Source of the DNA: Piscinibacter sp.
GTDB lineage: Bacteria > Pseudomonadota > Gammaproteobacteria > Burkholderiales > Burkholderiaceae_C
DNA length: 64,000 nt
Direction of reading: 5' to 3'
NCBI GenBank assembly: GCA_017983795.1
Contig: JAGOAS010000010.1
Location: 79,712 to 143,711, forward strand
The notes beneath the pieces were generated by a model. It was not told the DNA's origin and searched no databases. It worked only from the letters and a program-made list of their open reading frames with translations. The translations under genes were made by a program, and so were the position numbers. Below are positions 40,718 through 50,895 of the stretch, in pieces (the first letter of the stretch is position 1; every line of letters begins with the position of its first letter).

Positions 40718-41920
40718 ATGAGCCCGACCCACAACACCCGGCAGCGCGTCTGCGTGCTCGGCTCGACCGGCTCGATCGGCGTCAGCACGCTGGACGTGAT
40801 CGCGCGCCATCCCGATCGGTTCGAGGTCTTCGCGCTGACCGGCGCGAGCCGCGTCGACGAACTCGCGCAGCAGTGCCTGCAATGGAAGCCGCGCTTCGCC
40901 GCCACGCCGGATGCGGCGCGTGCCGCGGCGCTGCGCGAGCGGCTCAAGCGCGAGGGCCTGCGCACCGAGGTGCTGGCCGGCGAGCAAGCGCTCGACGAAC
41001 TCGCGGCACATCCGGATGTCGACGCGGTGATGGCGGCCATCGTCGGGGCGGCCGGGCTGTCGTCCTGCCTCGCCGCGGCGCGCGCTGGAAAACGCCTGCT
41101 GCTGGCCAACAAGGAAGCGCTGGTGGTCGGCGGCGCCTTCTTCATGAACGCGGTCAAGGCTGGCGGCGCCACGCTGCTGCCCATCGACAGCGAGCATTCG
41201 GCGATCTTCCAGTGCCTGCCCGAAGACCGCGGCAGCTGGGCCTCGCGCATCGACCACATCGTGCTCACCGCCTCGGGCGGGCCGTTCCGCACGCGCGATC
41301 CGGCCACGCTGCGCGAGGTGACGCCCGACCAGGCCTGCGCGCACCCGAACTGGGTGATGGGGCGCAAGATCTCGGTCGACTCGGCGACCATGATGAACAA
41401 GGCGCTCGAGGTCATCGAGGCGCGCTGGCTGTTCGATCTCGCGCCCGAACAGATCCGCGTCGTGCTGCATCCGCAGAGCATCATCCACTCGATGGTGGTG
41501 TGCCGCGACAACTCGGTGCTGGCGCAGCTCGGCACGCCCGACATGCGCGTGCCGATCGCCTACGGCCTTTCGTTCCCGCAGCGCATCGAGTCGGGCGCCT
41601 CGCAGCTCGACTTCACCGCGCTCGCCGCGCTGAGCTTCGAGCCGGCCGACTTTCTGCGCTACCCCGGCCTGGCGCTGGCCTGGGAGGCGCTGCGCGCCGC
41701 GCCGGGCAGCACGGCGGTGCTCAATGCGGCCAACGAGGAGGCGGTGGCGGCATTCCTGGGCGGAACCATCCGCTTCGACCAGATTCACAGCGTCAACGCC
41801 GGCACGGTGGAGCACGTCGTTGCGCCGCAGGGCGCGGCGGCCTCGCTGGACGGTCTGCTCGGGCTCGACGCCCAGGCGCGCCGCCACGCACGACAACTCA
41901 TCCAGGGCTTCACGCGATGA
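40718..41920 (+). CDS. dxr: 1-deoxy-D-xylulose 5-phosphate reductoisomerase
   Basis: This 400-residue NADPH enzyme makes MEP, the first committed isoprenoid precursor. The NADPH motif VCVLGSTGSIGVSTLDVI (about 11-28), LLLANKEALVVGG and ILPIDSEHSAIFQCL-like LLPIDSEHSAIFQCL metal and substrate motifs are clear, as is GRKISVDSATMMNKALEVIEA. The chosen ATG (40718) gives the normal N-terminus; an earlier in-frame ATG at 40661 lies in cdsA. The stop overlaps the rseP start by 4 bp. Confidence 0.97.
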   Translation: MSPTHNTRQRVCVLGSTGSIGVSTLDVIARHPDRFEVFALTGASRVDELAQQCLQWKPRFAATPDAARAAALRERLKREGLRTEVLAGEQALDELAAHPDVDAVMAAIVGAAGLSSCLAAARAGKRLLLANKEALVVGGAFFMNAVKAGGATLLPIDSEHSAIFQCLPEDRGSWASRIDHIVLTASGGPFRTRDPATLREVTPDQACAHPNWVMGRKISVDSATMMNKALEVIEARWLFDLAPEQIRVVLHPQSIIHSMVVCRDNSVLAQLGTPDMRVPIAYGLSFPQRIESGASQLDFTALAALSFEPADFLRYPGLALAWEALRAAPGSTAVLNAANEEAVAAFLGGTIRFDQIHSVNAGTVEHVVAPQGAAASLDGLLGLDAQARRHARQLIQGFTR

Positions 41921-43284
41921 TCACGGTGCTTGCCTTCATCTTCACGCTCGGCGTGCTGATCGTCGTGCACGAGTACGGCCACTACCGCGTGGCCGTGGCC
42001 TGCGGCGTGAAGGTGCTGCGCTTCTCGGTCGGCTTCGGCCGCGTGCTGTGGCGCCGCCAGGCCACGCCGCAGAGCACCGAGTTCGTGGTCTCCGCGCTGC
42101 CGCTGGGCGGCTACGTGCGCATGCTCGACGAGCGCGAGGGCCCGGTCGCGCCCGAGGAGGCGCACCTCGCCTTCAACCGCAAGACGCTGGCGCAGCGCAC
42201 CGCGATCGTCGCCGCCGGACCGCTGGCCAACCTGATCCTCGCCGTGCTGCTGTACGCCGGCGCCAACTGGATCGGCATGGACGAACCCAAGGCGCTGATG
42301 GCCGCGCCGGTGACCGGCAGCGTGGCCGAGCGCGCCGGCCTGAGAGCCGGCGACTGGGCGCGCGCCTGGTCGGACGACGGCATGGAGTGGCAGGACCTGC
42401 GCTCGATGAACGATCTGCACTGGCAGGTCACGCAATCGGTGCTGCACGGCACGCCGCTGCACCTGATGGTCAGCGATGCCCAGGGTCACGGCCAGCGCCG
42501 CCTCGTGCTCGATCTGCAGGCGCTGGGCGCGCGCGAGGTCGACGCCGCGATGAAGAAGCGCATCGGCATCGGCGCGCCGTTCAGCGAGCCCGTGCTCGGT
42601 GAGACCAAGCCGGGCGGGCCGGCGGCGCGCGCCGGGCTGCACGCCGGCGACCGCGTGCTGAGCATCGACGGCGAGGCGATCGCCGAATCGGGCCGCATCC
42701 GCGAGCTGATCCGCGCCAGCGGCGCCGACGGCGTGGCGCGTGCCATGGCCTGGCGCGTCGAGCGCGCCGGCCAGGTGCTGGAGATCGCGGTCACGCCGAA
42801 TATCGTCAGCGAAGGCACGCGCAGCGTCGGCCGCATCGAGGTCTACCCCGGCCAGCCGCCGGTGATGGTCAAGGTGCGCTACGGCGTGATCGAGGGGCTG
42901 ACGCGCGCCGTCTCGCGCACCTGGGACATGTCGGCGCTGACGCTGCGCATGCTCGGCAAGATGCTGGTCGGCGAGGCCTCGCTGAAGAACCTCAGCGGGC
43001 CGCTGACCATCGCCGACTACGCCGGCCAGTCGGTGCAGCTCGGCCTGGCCTACTACCTCGGCTTCCTGGCGGTGGTCAGCGTGTCACTCGGCGTGTTGAA
43101 CCTGCTGCCGCTGCCGATGCTCGATGGCGGGCACCTGATGTATTATCTTTTCGAGGGTGTGACGGGGCGGCCGGTCTCCGAGTTGTGGCTGGAGCGGCTG
43201 CAGCGTGGCGGGGTGGCCATCATGCTCATGATGATGTCCCTGGCTCTCTACAACGACGTGGCCCGCCTCCTGGGCCTGCACTGA
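41917..43284 (+). CDS. rseP: Site-2 membrane metalloprotease RseP
   Basis: This 455-residue inner-membrane zinc protease carries out regulated intramembrane proteolysis of anti-sigma-E factors. The HExxH zinc motif is VVHEYGHYRVA (His18, Glu19, His22) in the first membrane segment. Two PDZ domains lie in the periplasmic middle (about 115-200 and 215-285, each with a GLRAGD or GLHAGDRVLSIDGE stretch). The C-terminal LPLPMLDGGHLMYYLFE supplies the third zinc ligand. Its position before bamA fits the sigma-E/outer-membrane stress link. Confidence 0.96.
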   Translation: MITVLAFIFTLGVLIVVHEYGHYRVAVACGVKVLRFSVGFGRVLWRRQATPQSTEFVVSALPLGGYVRMLDEREGPVAPEEAHLAFNRKTLAQRTAIVAAGPLANLILAVLLYAGANWIGMDEPKALMAAPVTGSVAERAGLRAGDWARAWSDDGMEWQDLRSMNDLHWQVTQSVLHGTPLHLMVSDAQGHGQRRLVLDLQALGAREVDAAMKKRIGIGAPFSEPVLGETKPGGPAARAGLHAGDRVLSIDGEAIAESGRIRELIRASGADGVARAMAWRVERAGQVLEIAVTPNIVSEGTRSVGRIEVYPGQPPVMVKVRYGVIEGLTRAVSRTWDMSALTLRMLGKMLVGEASLKNLSGPLTIADYAGQSVQLGLAYYLGFLAVVSVSLGVLNLLPLPMLDGGHLMYYLFEGVTGRPVSELWLERLQRGGVAIMLMMMSLALYNDVARLLGLH

Positions 43285-43294
43285 CCCCCGACGC

Positions 43295-45598
43295 ATGCCT
43301 GCTTCCCGACGCGCGCCCGTTCTTCGTCCGACCGTTCTCAGCCTCGCACTCGCCGCCGCGCTCCAGGCCGGCAGCGCCTGGGCGGTCGAACCCTTCGTGC
43401 TGAAGGACATCCGCGTCGAGGGCCTGCAGCGCAGCGACGCCGGCACGGTATTCGCCTCGCTGCCCTTCCGCATCGGCGACACCTACAACGACGAGAAGGG
43501 CGCCGCCGCGCTGCGCGCGCTGTTCGCCACCGGCCTGTTCAAGGACGTGCGCATCGACATCGACGACGGCGTCGTCGTCGTGATCGTCGAGGAGCGCCCG
43601 GTCATCGCCGCGATCGACTTCGTCGGACTGAAGGAGTTCGAGAAGGACACCCTGGTCAAGTCGTTGAAGGACTTCGGCATCGGCGAGGGCCTGCCTTTCG
43701 ACAAGGCGCTGGCCGACCGCGCCGAGCAGGAGCTCAAGCGCCAGTACCTGACGCGCAGCCTGTACGGCGCCGAGGTGGTGACCACGGTGACGCCGCAGGA
43801 GCGCAACCGCGTCAACGTCACCTTCACCATCACCGAAGGCACGGCGGCGAAGATCAAGGAACTGCGCATCGTCGGCAACAAGGCCTTCTCCGAGGGCACG
43901 CTCAAGGGCCTGTTCGACCTGAACGACGGCGGCTGGCTCAACTGGTATACCAAGGCCGACCGCTACTCGCGCTCCAAGCTCAACGCCGACCTGGAGACGC
44001 TGCGCTCCTACTACCTGAACCGCGGCTACCTCGAGTTCAACGTCGACTCGACGCAGGTGGCGATCTCGCCCGACAAGCAGGACATCACCATCACCATCAA
44101 CCTCACCGAGGGCCAGCCCTACACGGTGACCTCGGTGAAGCTGGAAGGTGACTTCCTCGGCAAGGAAGAGGACTTCAAGACCCTGGTGAAGATCAAGCCC
44201 GGCGAGCCGTATCGCGCCGAGGCCGTGACCGAGACCACCAAGGAATTCGGCGACCGCTTCGGCCTGTTCGGCTATGCCTTCGCGCGCATCGACGCGCGCC
44301 CCGAGATCGACCGCGCCAACGGCCGCGTGGCGCTGACGCTGGTGGCCGATCCGTCGCGGCGCGTCTACGTGCGCCGCATCAACGTGGCCGGCAACACGCG
44401 CACACGCGACGAGGTGATCCGCCGCGAGTTCCGCCAGTTCGAGTCGTCCTGGTACGACGGCCAGCGCATCAAACTCTCGCGCGATCGCGTCGACCGCCTC
44501 GGCTATTTCAGCGACGTCAGCGTCGACACCACCGAGGTGCCGGGCACGCAGGATCAGGTCGACCTGACCTTCACGGTCAAGGAGAAGCCGACCGGCAACC
44601 TGCTCGTCGGCGCGGGCTATTCGTCGGCCGACCGGCTCTCGCTGACGGCGTCGATCAAGCAGGAGAACGTATTCGGCTCGGGCAACTACCTCGGCATCGA
44701 GGTCAACACCAGCCGCAGCAGCCGCACGCTGGTGATCAGCACGGTCGACCCGTACTTCACGATCGACGGCATCTCGCGCGCCTTCGACGTCTACTACCGC
44801 ACCAACAAGCCGATCAACAGCCGCGGCGAGCAGTACCAGCTCGTCACGCCGGGCGTGGCGGTGCGCTTTGGCGTGCCGTTCAGCGAGTACGACACGGTGT
44901 TCTTCGGGCTGGGCGCGGAGCGCACCGAGATCAAGGGCACCAACGCGATGCCCAACAACCTCTACCTGTACCGGCTGCAGTTCGGCGAGAGCAGCAACTC
45001 CTTCCCGCTGACGATCGGCTGGACGCGCGACGAGCGCGACAGCGCGCTGGTGCCCAACGCCGGCAGCTACAAGCGCGTCAACGTCGACTGGACGGCCTTC
45101 GGCAACACGCGCTACCTGCGCACCAACCTGCAGTACCAGCACTACTGGCCGATCACGCGCCAGTACACCTTCGCGGTGAACGCCGAGATGGGCTACGGCA
45201 AGGGCCTGGCCGGCCGGCCCTATCCGGTGTTCAAGAACTTCTACGGCGGCGGTCTGGGCACGGTGCGCGTGTTCGACCAGGGCTCGCTCGGGCCGGCCGA
45301 CGTCACCGGCGCTTACGTGGGCGGCAACCGCCGGGTCAACGTCAACAGCGAGCTCTACGTTCCCGTTCCAGGCGCCGGCAACGACCGCACGCTGCGCGTG
45401 TTCGGCTTCCTCGACATGGGCAACGTGTGGGGCGAATCCGAGAAGATGACGACCGACAGCCTGCGCGCATCGGCGGGCCTGGGCCTGAGCTGGATCTCCC
45501 CGGTGGGCCCGCTCAAGCTCAGCTGGGGCACGCCGGTGCGCAAGAAGCCCAACGATAGAATCGAGAGACTGCAATTCCAGATCGGGACCGCGTTCTAA
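43295..45598 (+). CDS. bamA: Outer membrane protein assembly factor BamA
   Basis: This 767-residue Omp85 protein inserts beta-barrel proteins into the outer membrane. A signal peptide of about 30 residues ends at AGSAWA. Five POTRA domains cover about residues 31-430, starting with FVLKDIRVEGLQRSDAGTVF. The beta-barrel (about 435-767) has VGAGYSSADRLSLTASIKQENVFGSGNYLG, the VRFGVPFSEYDTVFFGLG region and the terminal RIERLQFQIGTAF with a final phenylalanine. Length and order match the family. The stop shares a base with the skp start. Confidence 0.97.
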   Translation: MPASRRAPVLRPTVLSLALAAALQAGSAWAVEPFVLKDIRVEGLQRSDAGTVFASLPFRIGDTYNDEKGAAALRALFATGLFKDVRIDIDDGVVVVIVEERPVIAAIDFVGLKEFEKDTLVKSLKDFGIGEGLPFDKALADRAEQELKRQYLTRSLYGAEVVTTVTPQERNRVNVTFTITEGTAAKIKELRIVGNKAFSEGTLKGLFDLNDGGWLNWYTKADRYSRSKLNADLETLRSYYLNRGYLEFNVDSTQVAISPDKQDITITINLTEGQPYTVTSVKLEGDFLGKEEDFKTLVKIKPGEPYRAEAVTETTKEFGDRFGLFGYAFARIDARPEIDRANGRVALTLVADPSRRVYVRRINVAGNTRTRDEVIRREFRQFESSWYDGQRIKLSRDRVDRLGYFSDVSVDTTEVPGTQDQVDLTFTVKEKPTGNLLVGAGYSSADRLSLTASIKQENVFGSGNYLGIEVNTSRSSRTLVISTVDPYFTIDGISRAFDVYYRTNKPINSRGEQYQLVTPGVAVRFGVPFSEYDTVFFGLGAERTEIKGTNAMPNNLYLYRLQFGESSNSFPLTIGWTRDERDSALVPNAGSYKRVNVDWTAFGNTRYLRTNLQYQHYWPITRQYTFAVNAEMGYGKGLAGRPYPVFKNFYGGGLGTVRVFDQGSLGPADVTGAYVGGNRRVNVNSELYVPVPGAGNDRTLRVFGFLDMGNVWGESEKMTTDSLRASAGLGLSWISPVGPLKLSWGTPVRKKPNDRIERLQFQIGTAF

Positions 45599-46119
45599 TG
45601 AATACCTCCTTCCTGAAGTCGTCGGCCGCTGCGGCGCTGCTCGCGCTGGCCGCCCTGGGTGCGCAGGCCCAAGAACTGAAGATCGGCTACGTCAACGCCG
45701 ATCGTGTGCTGCGCGATGCCACGCCGGCCAAGGCCGCGCAGGCCAAGCTGGAGGCCGAGTTCGGCAAGCGCGAGAAGGAACTCGCCGACATGGCCAACAA
45801 GCTCAAGGCCGCCGGCGAGAAGCTCGACAAGGACGCGCCCACGCTGGCCGAATCGGAGCGCAACCGCCGCCAGCGCGAGCTGGTCGAGCAGAACCGCGAC
45901 TTCGACCGCAAGCGCCGCGAGTTCCAGGAAGATCTGACGCAGCGCAAGAACGAGGAGCTGGCCTCCGTCGTCGAACGCGCCAACAAGGTGATGAAGCAGA
46001 TCTTCGACAGCGAGAAGTACGACCTGATCATCCAGGAGGCGGTGTTCGCCGGCCCGAAGATCGACATCACCGACAAGGTGATCAAGGCGCTCAACGCCCA
46101 GAGCGGCAACAGCAAGTAA
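45598..46119 (+). CDS. skp: Periplasmic chaperone Skp (OmpH)
   Basis: This 173-residue protein holds unfolded outer-membrane proteins in the periplasm. The signal peptide is about 1-24 ([24 protein letters not shown]). The mature start [30 protein letters not shown] is followed by two long charged helices (about 55-130), the tentacles of the trimer. It begins on the last base of the bamA stop (TAATG), so it is coupled to bamA. Confidence 0.95.
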   Translation: MNTSFLKSSAAAALLALAALGAQAQELKIGYVNADRVLRDATPAKAAQAKLEAEFGKREKELADMANKLKAAGEKLDKDAPTLAESERNRRQRELVEQNRDFDRKRREFQEDLTQRKNEELASVVERANKVMKQIFDSEKYDLIIQEAVFAGPKIDITDKVIKALNAQSGNSK

Positions 46120-46135
46120 GGGCAGGGCAGCGCCG

Positions 46136-47134
46136 ATGGAAGTTGCCCTGCGCGAGATCGCCGGGCAACTCGGCGGCGAGCTGATCGGCGACGGCGAACT
46201 GCGCATCGCGCGCATCGCCACCCTCGAGGGCGCCACGCCCGACGCGATCGCCTTCCTCGCCAACCCCAAATACCGCGCCCAGCTCGCGAGCACGCGAGCC
46301 GGCTGCGTGATCGTCGGGCCGGCCGTGCGCGACGAAGCGGCGGCGCGCGGCGCGGCGATCGTCACGCCGGATCCCTATGCCTACTACGCGCGCCTCACGC
46401 AATGGTGGGCGCGCACGATGCGGCCGCAGCCAGCCGCCGGTATCCACCCGAGCGCGGTGGTCGACCCGAGCGCGCAGATCGCCCCCGATGCGGTGATCGG
46501 CCCGCTGTGCGTGATCGGCGCCGGCGTGCGCATCGGCGCCGGCACGCGGCTGGCGGCGCGTGTCACCGTGTACGACGGCTGCACGATCGGCGCGCGCTGC
46601 ATCGTGCACAGCGGTGTCGTCATCGGTGCCGACGGCTTCGGCTTCGCGCCGGTGAAGGACGACGGGGCCTTTCGCTACGAGAAGATCGAGCAACTCGGCG
46701 GCGTGCGCATCGGCGACGAGGTCGAGATCGGCGCCAACACCTGCATCGACCGCGGCGCGCTCGACGACACCGTGATCGAGGACGGCGTCAAGCTCGACAA
46801 CCTCATCCAGGTCGGCCACAACGTGCACATCGGCGCGCATTCGGCGATGGCCGGCTGCGTGGGCATCGCCGGCAGTGCGGTCATCGGCAAGCGCTGCACC
46901 GTGGGCGGCGGCGCCATCGTGCTGGGCCACCTGACACTCGCCGACGACGTGCACATCTCGGCCGCCTCGGTGGTGATGCGCTCGATCCGCCGCAGCGGCC
47001 AGTACAGCGGCGTATTTCCCATCGACGACAATGCCGCCTGGGAGAAGAACGCGGCCACGCTGCGCCAGCTCCACACCCTGCGCGAACGCATCCGCGCGCT
47101 GGAGAAGAACGAGACCACGCCGAGACAATCATGA
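46136..47134 (+). CDS. lpxD: UDP-3-O-acylglucosamine N-acyltransferase
   Basis: This 332-residue lipid A enzyme adds the second 3-hydroxyacyl chain. An N-terminal uridine-binding domain (about 1-100, [11 protein letters not shown]) precedes a left-handed beta-helix of hexapeptide repeats (about 105-290). The active-site histidine lies in [20 protein letters not shown]. It overlaps the fabZ start by 4 bp and leads lpxD-fabZ-lpxA-lpxB. Confidence 0.96.
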   Translation: MEVALREIAGQLGGELIGDGELRIARIATLEGATPDAIAFLANPKYRAQLASTRAGCVIVGPAVRDEAAARGAAIVTPDPYAYYARLTQWWARTMRPQPAAGIHPSAVVDPSAQIAPDAVIGPLCVIGAGVRIGAGTRLAARVTVYDGCTIGARCIVHSGVVIGADGFGFAPVKDDGAFRYEKIEQLGGVRIGDEVEIGANTCIDRGALDDTVIEDGVKLDNLIQVGHNVHIGAHSAMAGCVGIAGSAVIGKRCTVGGGAIVLGHLTLADDVHISAASVVMRSIRRSGQYSGVFPIDDNAAWEKNAATLRQLHTLRERIRALEKNETTPRQS

Positions 47135-47577
47135 AGACGATGGACATCCACCAGATCCTCAAGAAGCTGCCGCACCGCTACCCGATCCTGCTGGTGGACC
47201 GCGTGCTCGAGCTCGACAAGGGCCGGCGCATCAAGGCGATCAAGAACGTCACGATCAACGAGGATTTTTTCAACGGCCACTTCCCGAAGCGGCCGGTGAT
47301 GCCCGGCGTGCTGATGATCGAGGCGCTGGCGCAGGCCTCGGCGCTGCTGGCCTTCGAGTCGCTCGACACCGATCCGGATCCGAATACCGTGTACTACTTC
47401 GCCGGCATCGACAACGCGCGCTTCAAGCGCCCGGTGGAGCCCGGCGACCAGCTGGTGCTGGAGGCGACGCTGGAGCGCGCCAAGTCGTCGGTCTACAAGT
47501 TCAAGGCGCGCGCGCTGGTCGGCGACGAGCTGGCCGTCGAGGCCGACCTGATGTGCACGATGCGCAGCTTCGCGTGA
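47131..47577 (+). CDS. fabZ: 3-hydroxyacyl-ACP dehydratase FabZ
   Basis: This 148-residue hot-dog-fold dehydratase of fatty acid elongation draws on the 3-hydroxyacyl-ACP pool also used by LpxA and LpxD. The catalytic motif is [21 protein letters not shown], with His50 and Glu64. [15 protein letters not shown] at the N-terminus and [15 protein letters not shown] are diagnostic. The ATG at 47131 overlaps the lpxD stop; a second ATG at 47140 is a possible alternative start. Confidence 0.96.
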   Translation: MKTMDIHQILKKLPHRYPILLVDRVLELDKGRRIKAIKNVTINEDFFNGHFPKRPVMPGVLMIEALAQASALLAFESLDTDPDPNTVYYFAGIDNARFKRPVEPGDQLVLEATLERAKSSVYKFKARALVGDELAVEADLMCTMRSFA

Positions 47578-47584
47578 CCTCATC

Positions 47585-48373
47585 ATGGCGAGCATCCACC
47601 CCACCGCCATCGTCGAGAGCGGCGCCGAGCTGGGCGAGAACGTCACGATCGGCCCCTACGCGACGATCGGCGCGCACGTGCGCATCGGCGAGGGCACGAG
47701 CATCGGCGCGCACACCGTGGTCGAGGGCCACACGACCATCGGCCGCGACAACCGCATCTTCCAGTTCGCGTCGATCGGCGCGATGCCGCAGGACAAGAAG
47801 TACGCCGGCGAGCCGACCGAGCTGATCATCGGCGACGGCAACACCATCCGCGAGTTCTGCACGCTGAATACCGGCACGGTGCAGGACGGCGGCGTCACGC
47901 GCCTGGGCGACGACAACTGGATCATGGCCTACGTGCACATCGCGCACGACTGCCGGCTCGGCAGCCACATCATCATCGCCAACGCCACCCAGCTCGGCGG
48001 CCACGTGCACCTGGGCGACTGGGTGTTCCTCGGCGGTCTGTCGGGCGTGCACCAGTTCGTGCGCGTCGGAGCGCATGCGATGACCGGCTTCCAGACCCGC
48101 TTGTCGCAGGACCTGCCGCCCTTCGTCACCGCCGCGGGCAACCCGGCCGAGGCGCAGGGCATCAACGCCGAGGGCCTGAAGCGCCGCGGCTACACACCCG
48201 AGCGCATCGCGCAGGTCAAGCAGATGCACCGCACGCTGTACCGCAAGGGCCTCACGCTGGCCGCCGGCATCGCCGAGATCGGCGCGATGAAGGGCGCATC
48301 GGCCGAGGGCGATGCCGACGTCGAGCTGATGCTCGGCTTCCTCGGCGACGCGAGCCGCGGCATCGTGCGCTGA
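47585..48373 (+). CDS. lpxA: UDP-N-acetylglucosamine acyltransferase LpxA
   Basis: This 262-residue enzyme starts lipid A synthesis by adding 3-hydroxyacyl to UDP-GlcNAc. It opens [45 protein letters not shown], the hexapeptide-repeat beta-helix. The active-site histidine region is [47 protein letters not shown]. The C-terminal helical domain contains [22 protein letters not shown]. It sits 7 bp after fabZ and 8 bp before lpxB. Confidence 0.97.
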   Translation: MASIHPTAIVESGAELGENVTIGPYATIGAHVRIGEGTSIGAHTVVEGHTTIGRDNRIFQFASIGAMPQDKKYAGEPTELIIGDGNTIREFCTLNTGTVQDGGVTRLGDDNWIMAYVHIAHDCRLGSHIIIANATQLGGHVHLGDWVFLGGLSGVHQFVRVGAHAMTGFQTRLSQDLPPFVTAAGNPAEAQGINAEGLKRRGYTPERIAQVKQMHRTLYRKGLTLAAGIAEIGAMKGASAEGDADVELMLGFLGDASRGIVR

Positions 48374-48381
48374 CGCCGGCG

Positions 48382-49518
48382 ATGACCGCGCCGCGTTTCG
48401 GCATGGTGGCCGGCGAGGCCTCGGGCGATCTGCTCGCCGGCCTGTTGCTCGGCGGTCTGCGCGCGCGCTGGCCCGATCTGGTGGCGCAGGGCATCGGCGG
48501 GCCGAAGATGGCCGCGCAGGGCTTCGAGGCCTGGTGGCCGCACGACAAGCTGGCGGTGCGCGGCTATGTCGAGGTGCTGAGCCACTACCGCGAGCTGGCC
48601 GGCATCCGCAACCAGCTCGCCGAGCGGCTGCTGGCCGCCAGGCCCGATCTCTTCATCGGCGTGGACGCGCCCGACTTCAACCTCGATCTCGAGGCGCGCC
48701 TGAAGGCCGGCGGCATCCGCACGGTGCACTTCGTCAGCCCCTCGATCTGGGCCTGGCGCGGCAAGCGCATCGAGAAGATCCGCCAGGCCGTCGACGCGGT
48801 GCTGTGCATCTTCCCCTTCGAGCCGGAGATCTACGCCAAGAGCGGCATCGCGGCGCACTATGTCGGGCATCCGCTGGCCGACACGATTCCGCTCGAGGTG
48901 CCGCGCACCGAGGCGCGCGCCGCGCTCGGCCTCGGCGACGAGAGCGTGGTGGCGCTGCTGCCGGGCAGCCGGCGCTCGGAGATCCAGTACATCGCGCCGC
49001 GCCTGTTCGCGGCGGCGGCCGAGATGGCCAGGCTGCGCAGCGGTCTGCGCTTCATCCTGCCGGTGGTGCCGGGGCTGCGCCACCTGATCGAGCCGCTGCG
49101 CCGGCAGTATGCCGACCGCGTCACCGTCGAACTGCTCGACGGCCGCTCGCACGAGGCGCTGGCGGCCTGCGACGTGACGCTGATCGCCAGCGGCACCGCC
49201 ACGCTGGAGGCGGCGCTCTTCAAGCGGCCGATGGTCATCACCTACGCCATGCACGCGCTCTCCTGGCAGATGATGAAGCGCATGAAGTACCAGCCCTGGG
49301 TGGGCCTGCCCAACATCCTGCTGCGCGACTTCGCCGTGCCCGAGCTGATCCAGGGCGATGCCACGCCGCAGCGGCTGGCGCACGCCACGCTGGCCTGGCT
49401 GGACGATGCGCCGCGCTGCGCCGAACTGCAGCGGCGCTTCCAGGCCCTGCACCTCGAACTGAAGCGCGACACCGCGCGCGCCGCCACCGATGCGATCGCG
49501 GAAATTCTTGCGCGCTGA
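48382..49518 (+). CDS. lpxB: Lipid-A-disaccharide synthase
   Basis: This 378-residue GT19 glycosyltransferase joins UDP-2,3-diacylglucosamine and lipid [22 protein letters not shown] is the N-terminal signature. [40 protein letters not shown] and [13 protein letters not shown] are diagnostic, and the C-terminal half has [31 protein letters not shown]. Its last 29 bp overlap the start of rnhB in another frame. Confidence 0.96.
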   Translation: MTAPRFGMVAGEASGDLLAGLLLGGLRARWPDLVAQGIGGPKMAAQGFEAWWPHDKLAVRGYVEVLSHYRELAGIRNQLAERLLAARPDLFIGVDAPDFNLDLEARLKAGGIRTVHFVSPSIWAWRGKRIEKIRQAVDAVLCIFPFEPEIYAKSGIAAHYVGHPLADTIPLEVPRTEARAALGLGDESVVALLPGSRRSEIQYIAPRLFAAAAEMARLRSGLRFILPVVPGLRHLIEPLRRQYADRVTVELLDGRSHEALAACDVTLIASGTATLEAALFKRPMVITYAMHALSWQMMKRMKYQPWVGLPNILLRDFAVPELIQGDATPQRLAHATLAWLDDAPRCAELQRRFQALHLELKRDTARAATDAIAEILAR

Positions 49519-50110
49519 GCAGCTCGGCCTCGCCTTCGACGTGCCCGGCCTGGTGGCCGGTGTCGACGAGGCCGGCCGCGGGCCGCTGGCCGGCCCGGTG
49601 GTGGCGGCGGCGGTCATCCTCGACGAGCTGCAGCCGATCAAGGGCCTGGCCGATTCCAAGGCGCTCACGGCGCGCAGGCGCGAGAAGCTCTTCGACGAGA
49701 TCCGCGCCAAGGCGCTGTGCTGCTGCATCGCCGAGGCCAGCGCGGCCGAGATCGACGAGATCAACATCCTGCAGGCGACGTTGCTGGCGATGCGGCGCGC
49801 GGTCGAGGGCCTGCGCCTGAAGCCGGCCAAGGTGCTGGTCGACGGCAACCGCATCCCGGTGCTGAAGGTGCCGGCCGAGGCCATCGTCAAGGGCGATGCG
49901 AAGGTGAAGGCCATCTCGGCCGCGTCCATCCTCGCCAAGGTGCACCGTGACCGCCTCTGCGCGGCGATGCACGAGGCGCACCCGCAGTACGGCTTCGACG
50001 GCCACAAGGGCTACCCGACGCCGGAGCATCTGGCGGCGCTGCGCGCGCATGGCGCCTGCCCCGAGCACAGGCGCTCGTTCGCTCCGGTGCGCGAGGTATC
50101 GGGAGATTGA
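49490..50110 (+). CDS. rnhB: Ribonuclease HII
   Basis: This 206-residue enzyme removes ribonucleotides and RNA primers from DNA. The catalytic motif is [51 protein letters not shown] and [23 protein letters not shown] follow. The C-terminal [18 protein letters not shown] is typical. The start inside lpxB is odd but common in this operon, and the N-terminal 20 residues before the motif match close relatives in length. A later start would not remove the conserved core. Confidence 0.95.
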   Translation: MRSRKFLRAEQLGLAFDVPGLVAGVDEAGRGPLAGPVVAAAVILDELQPIKGLADSKALTARRREKLFDEIRAKALCCCIAEASAAEIDEINILQATLLAMRRAVEGLRLKPAKVLVDGNRIPVLKVPAEAIVKGDAKVKAISAASILAKVHRDRLCAAMHEAHPQYGFDGHKGYPTPEHLAALRAHGACPEHRRSFAPVREVSGD

Positions 50111-50112
50111 GC

Positions 50113-50889
50113 ATGGCCGAGCCGCGCACCATCAGCTCCAAGGACAACCCGCTGCTGGTGCGCGTGCGCAAGCTGCTCGCCGACCCGGGCGGCTACCGCA
50201 AGCTCGGCGAGGTGTGGCTGGAGGGCGAGCACCTCTGCGCAGCCTTCGTGCAGCGCGGCGGGCGGCCGCTGCAGGCGATCGTCAGCGCCGAGGGCCTGCT
50301 GCAGCCGGCCCTGCGTGAACTGGCCGGCCATGCGGCAGCCGTGGCCGTCGTGCCGGACGAGCTGATGGCCGCGCTCTCGACGCTCGAATCGCCGCCGGCG
50401 ATCGGCTTCGTGGTGGCCACGCCCACTGCGCCGGCGATCACGCCGGATGCACCGTCGCTGGTGCTCGATCGCCTGCAGGACGCCGGCAACGTCGGCACCA
50501 TTCTGCGCAGCGCCGCGGCCTTCGGATTCACGCAGGTGGTGGCGCTCAAGGGCACGGCTGCGCTGTGGTCGCCCAAGGTGCTGCGCGCCGGCATGGGGGC
50601 GCATTTCGGGCTGCGCCTGGTCGAAGGCGTGGAGGCCGATGCGCTGGCGGCGCTGCGCGTGCCGCTCCTGGCCACCAGCTCGCATGCCGCGCGCTCGCTG
50701 CACGAGGTCGACCTGCCCTGGCCCTGCGCCTGGGTGATGGGCCACGAAGGGCAGGGCGTGTCGCCCGTGCTCGAACAGCGCTGCGCGATGACGCTGCGCA
50801 TCCCGCAGCCGGGCGGCGAGGAATCGCTCAACGTCGCCGCCGCCGCGGCGGTGTGCCTGTACGAATCGGCGCGGCAACGCGTGGCCTGA
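50113..50889 (+). CDS. SpoU/TrmH-family RNA 2'-O-ribose methyltransferase
   Basis: This 258-residue SPOUT methyltransferase has an N-terminal SpoU substrate-binding region (ISSKDNPLLVRVRKLLADPGGYRKLGEVWLEGEHL). The knotted AdoMet-binding domain includes LVLDRLQDAGNVGTILRSAAAFGFTQVVAL, CAWVMGHEGQGVSPVLEQ and IPQPGGEESLNVAAAAAVCLYE. The target could be 23S rRNA or tRNA and cannot be read from the sequence. The ATG at 50113 is preferred over a TTG at 50107. It converges with ppsR after 6 bp. Confidence 0.9.
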   Translation: MAEPRTISSKDNPLLVRVRKLLADPGGYRKLGEVWLEGEHLCAAFVQRGGRPLQAIVSAEGLLQPALRELAGHAAAVAVVPDELMAALSTLESPPAIGFVVATPTAPAITPDAPSLVLDRLQDAGNVGTILRSAAAFGFTQVVALKGTAALWSPKVLRAGMGAHFGLRLVEGVEADALAALRVPLLATSSHAARSLHEVDLPWPCAWVMGHEGQGVSPVLEQRCAMTLRIPQPGGEESLNVAAAAAVCLYESARQRVA

Positions 50890-50895
50890 AGCCGT

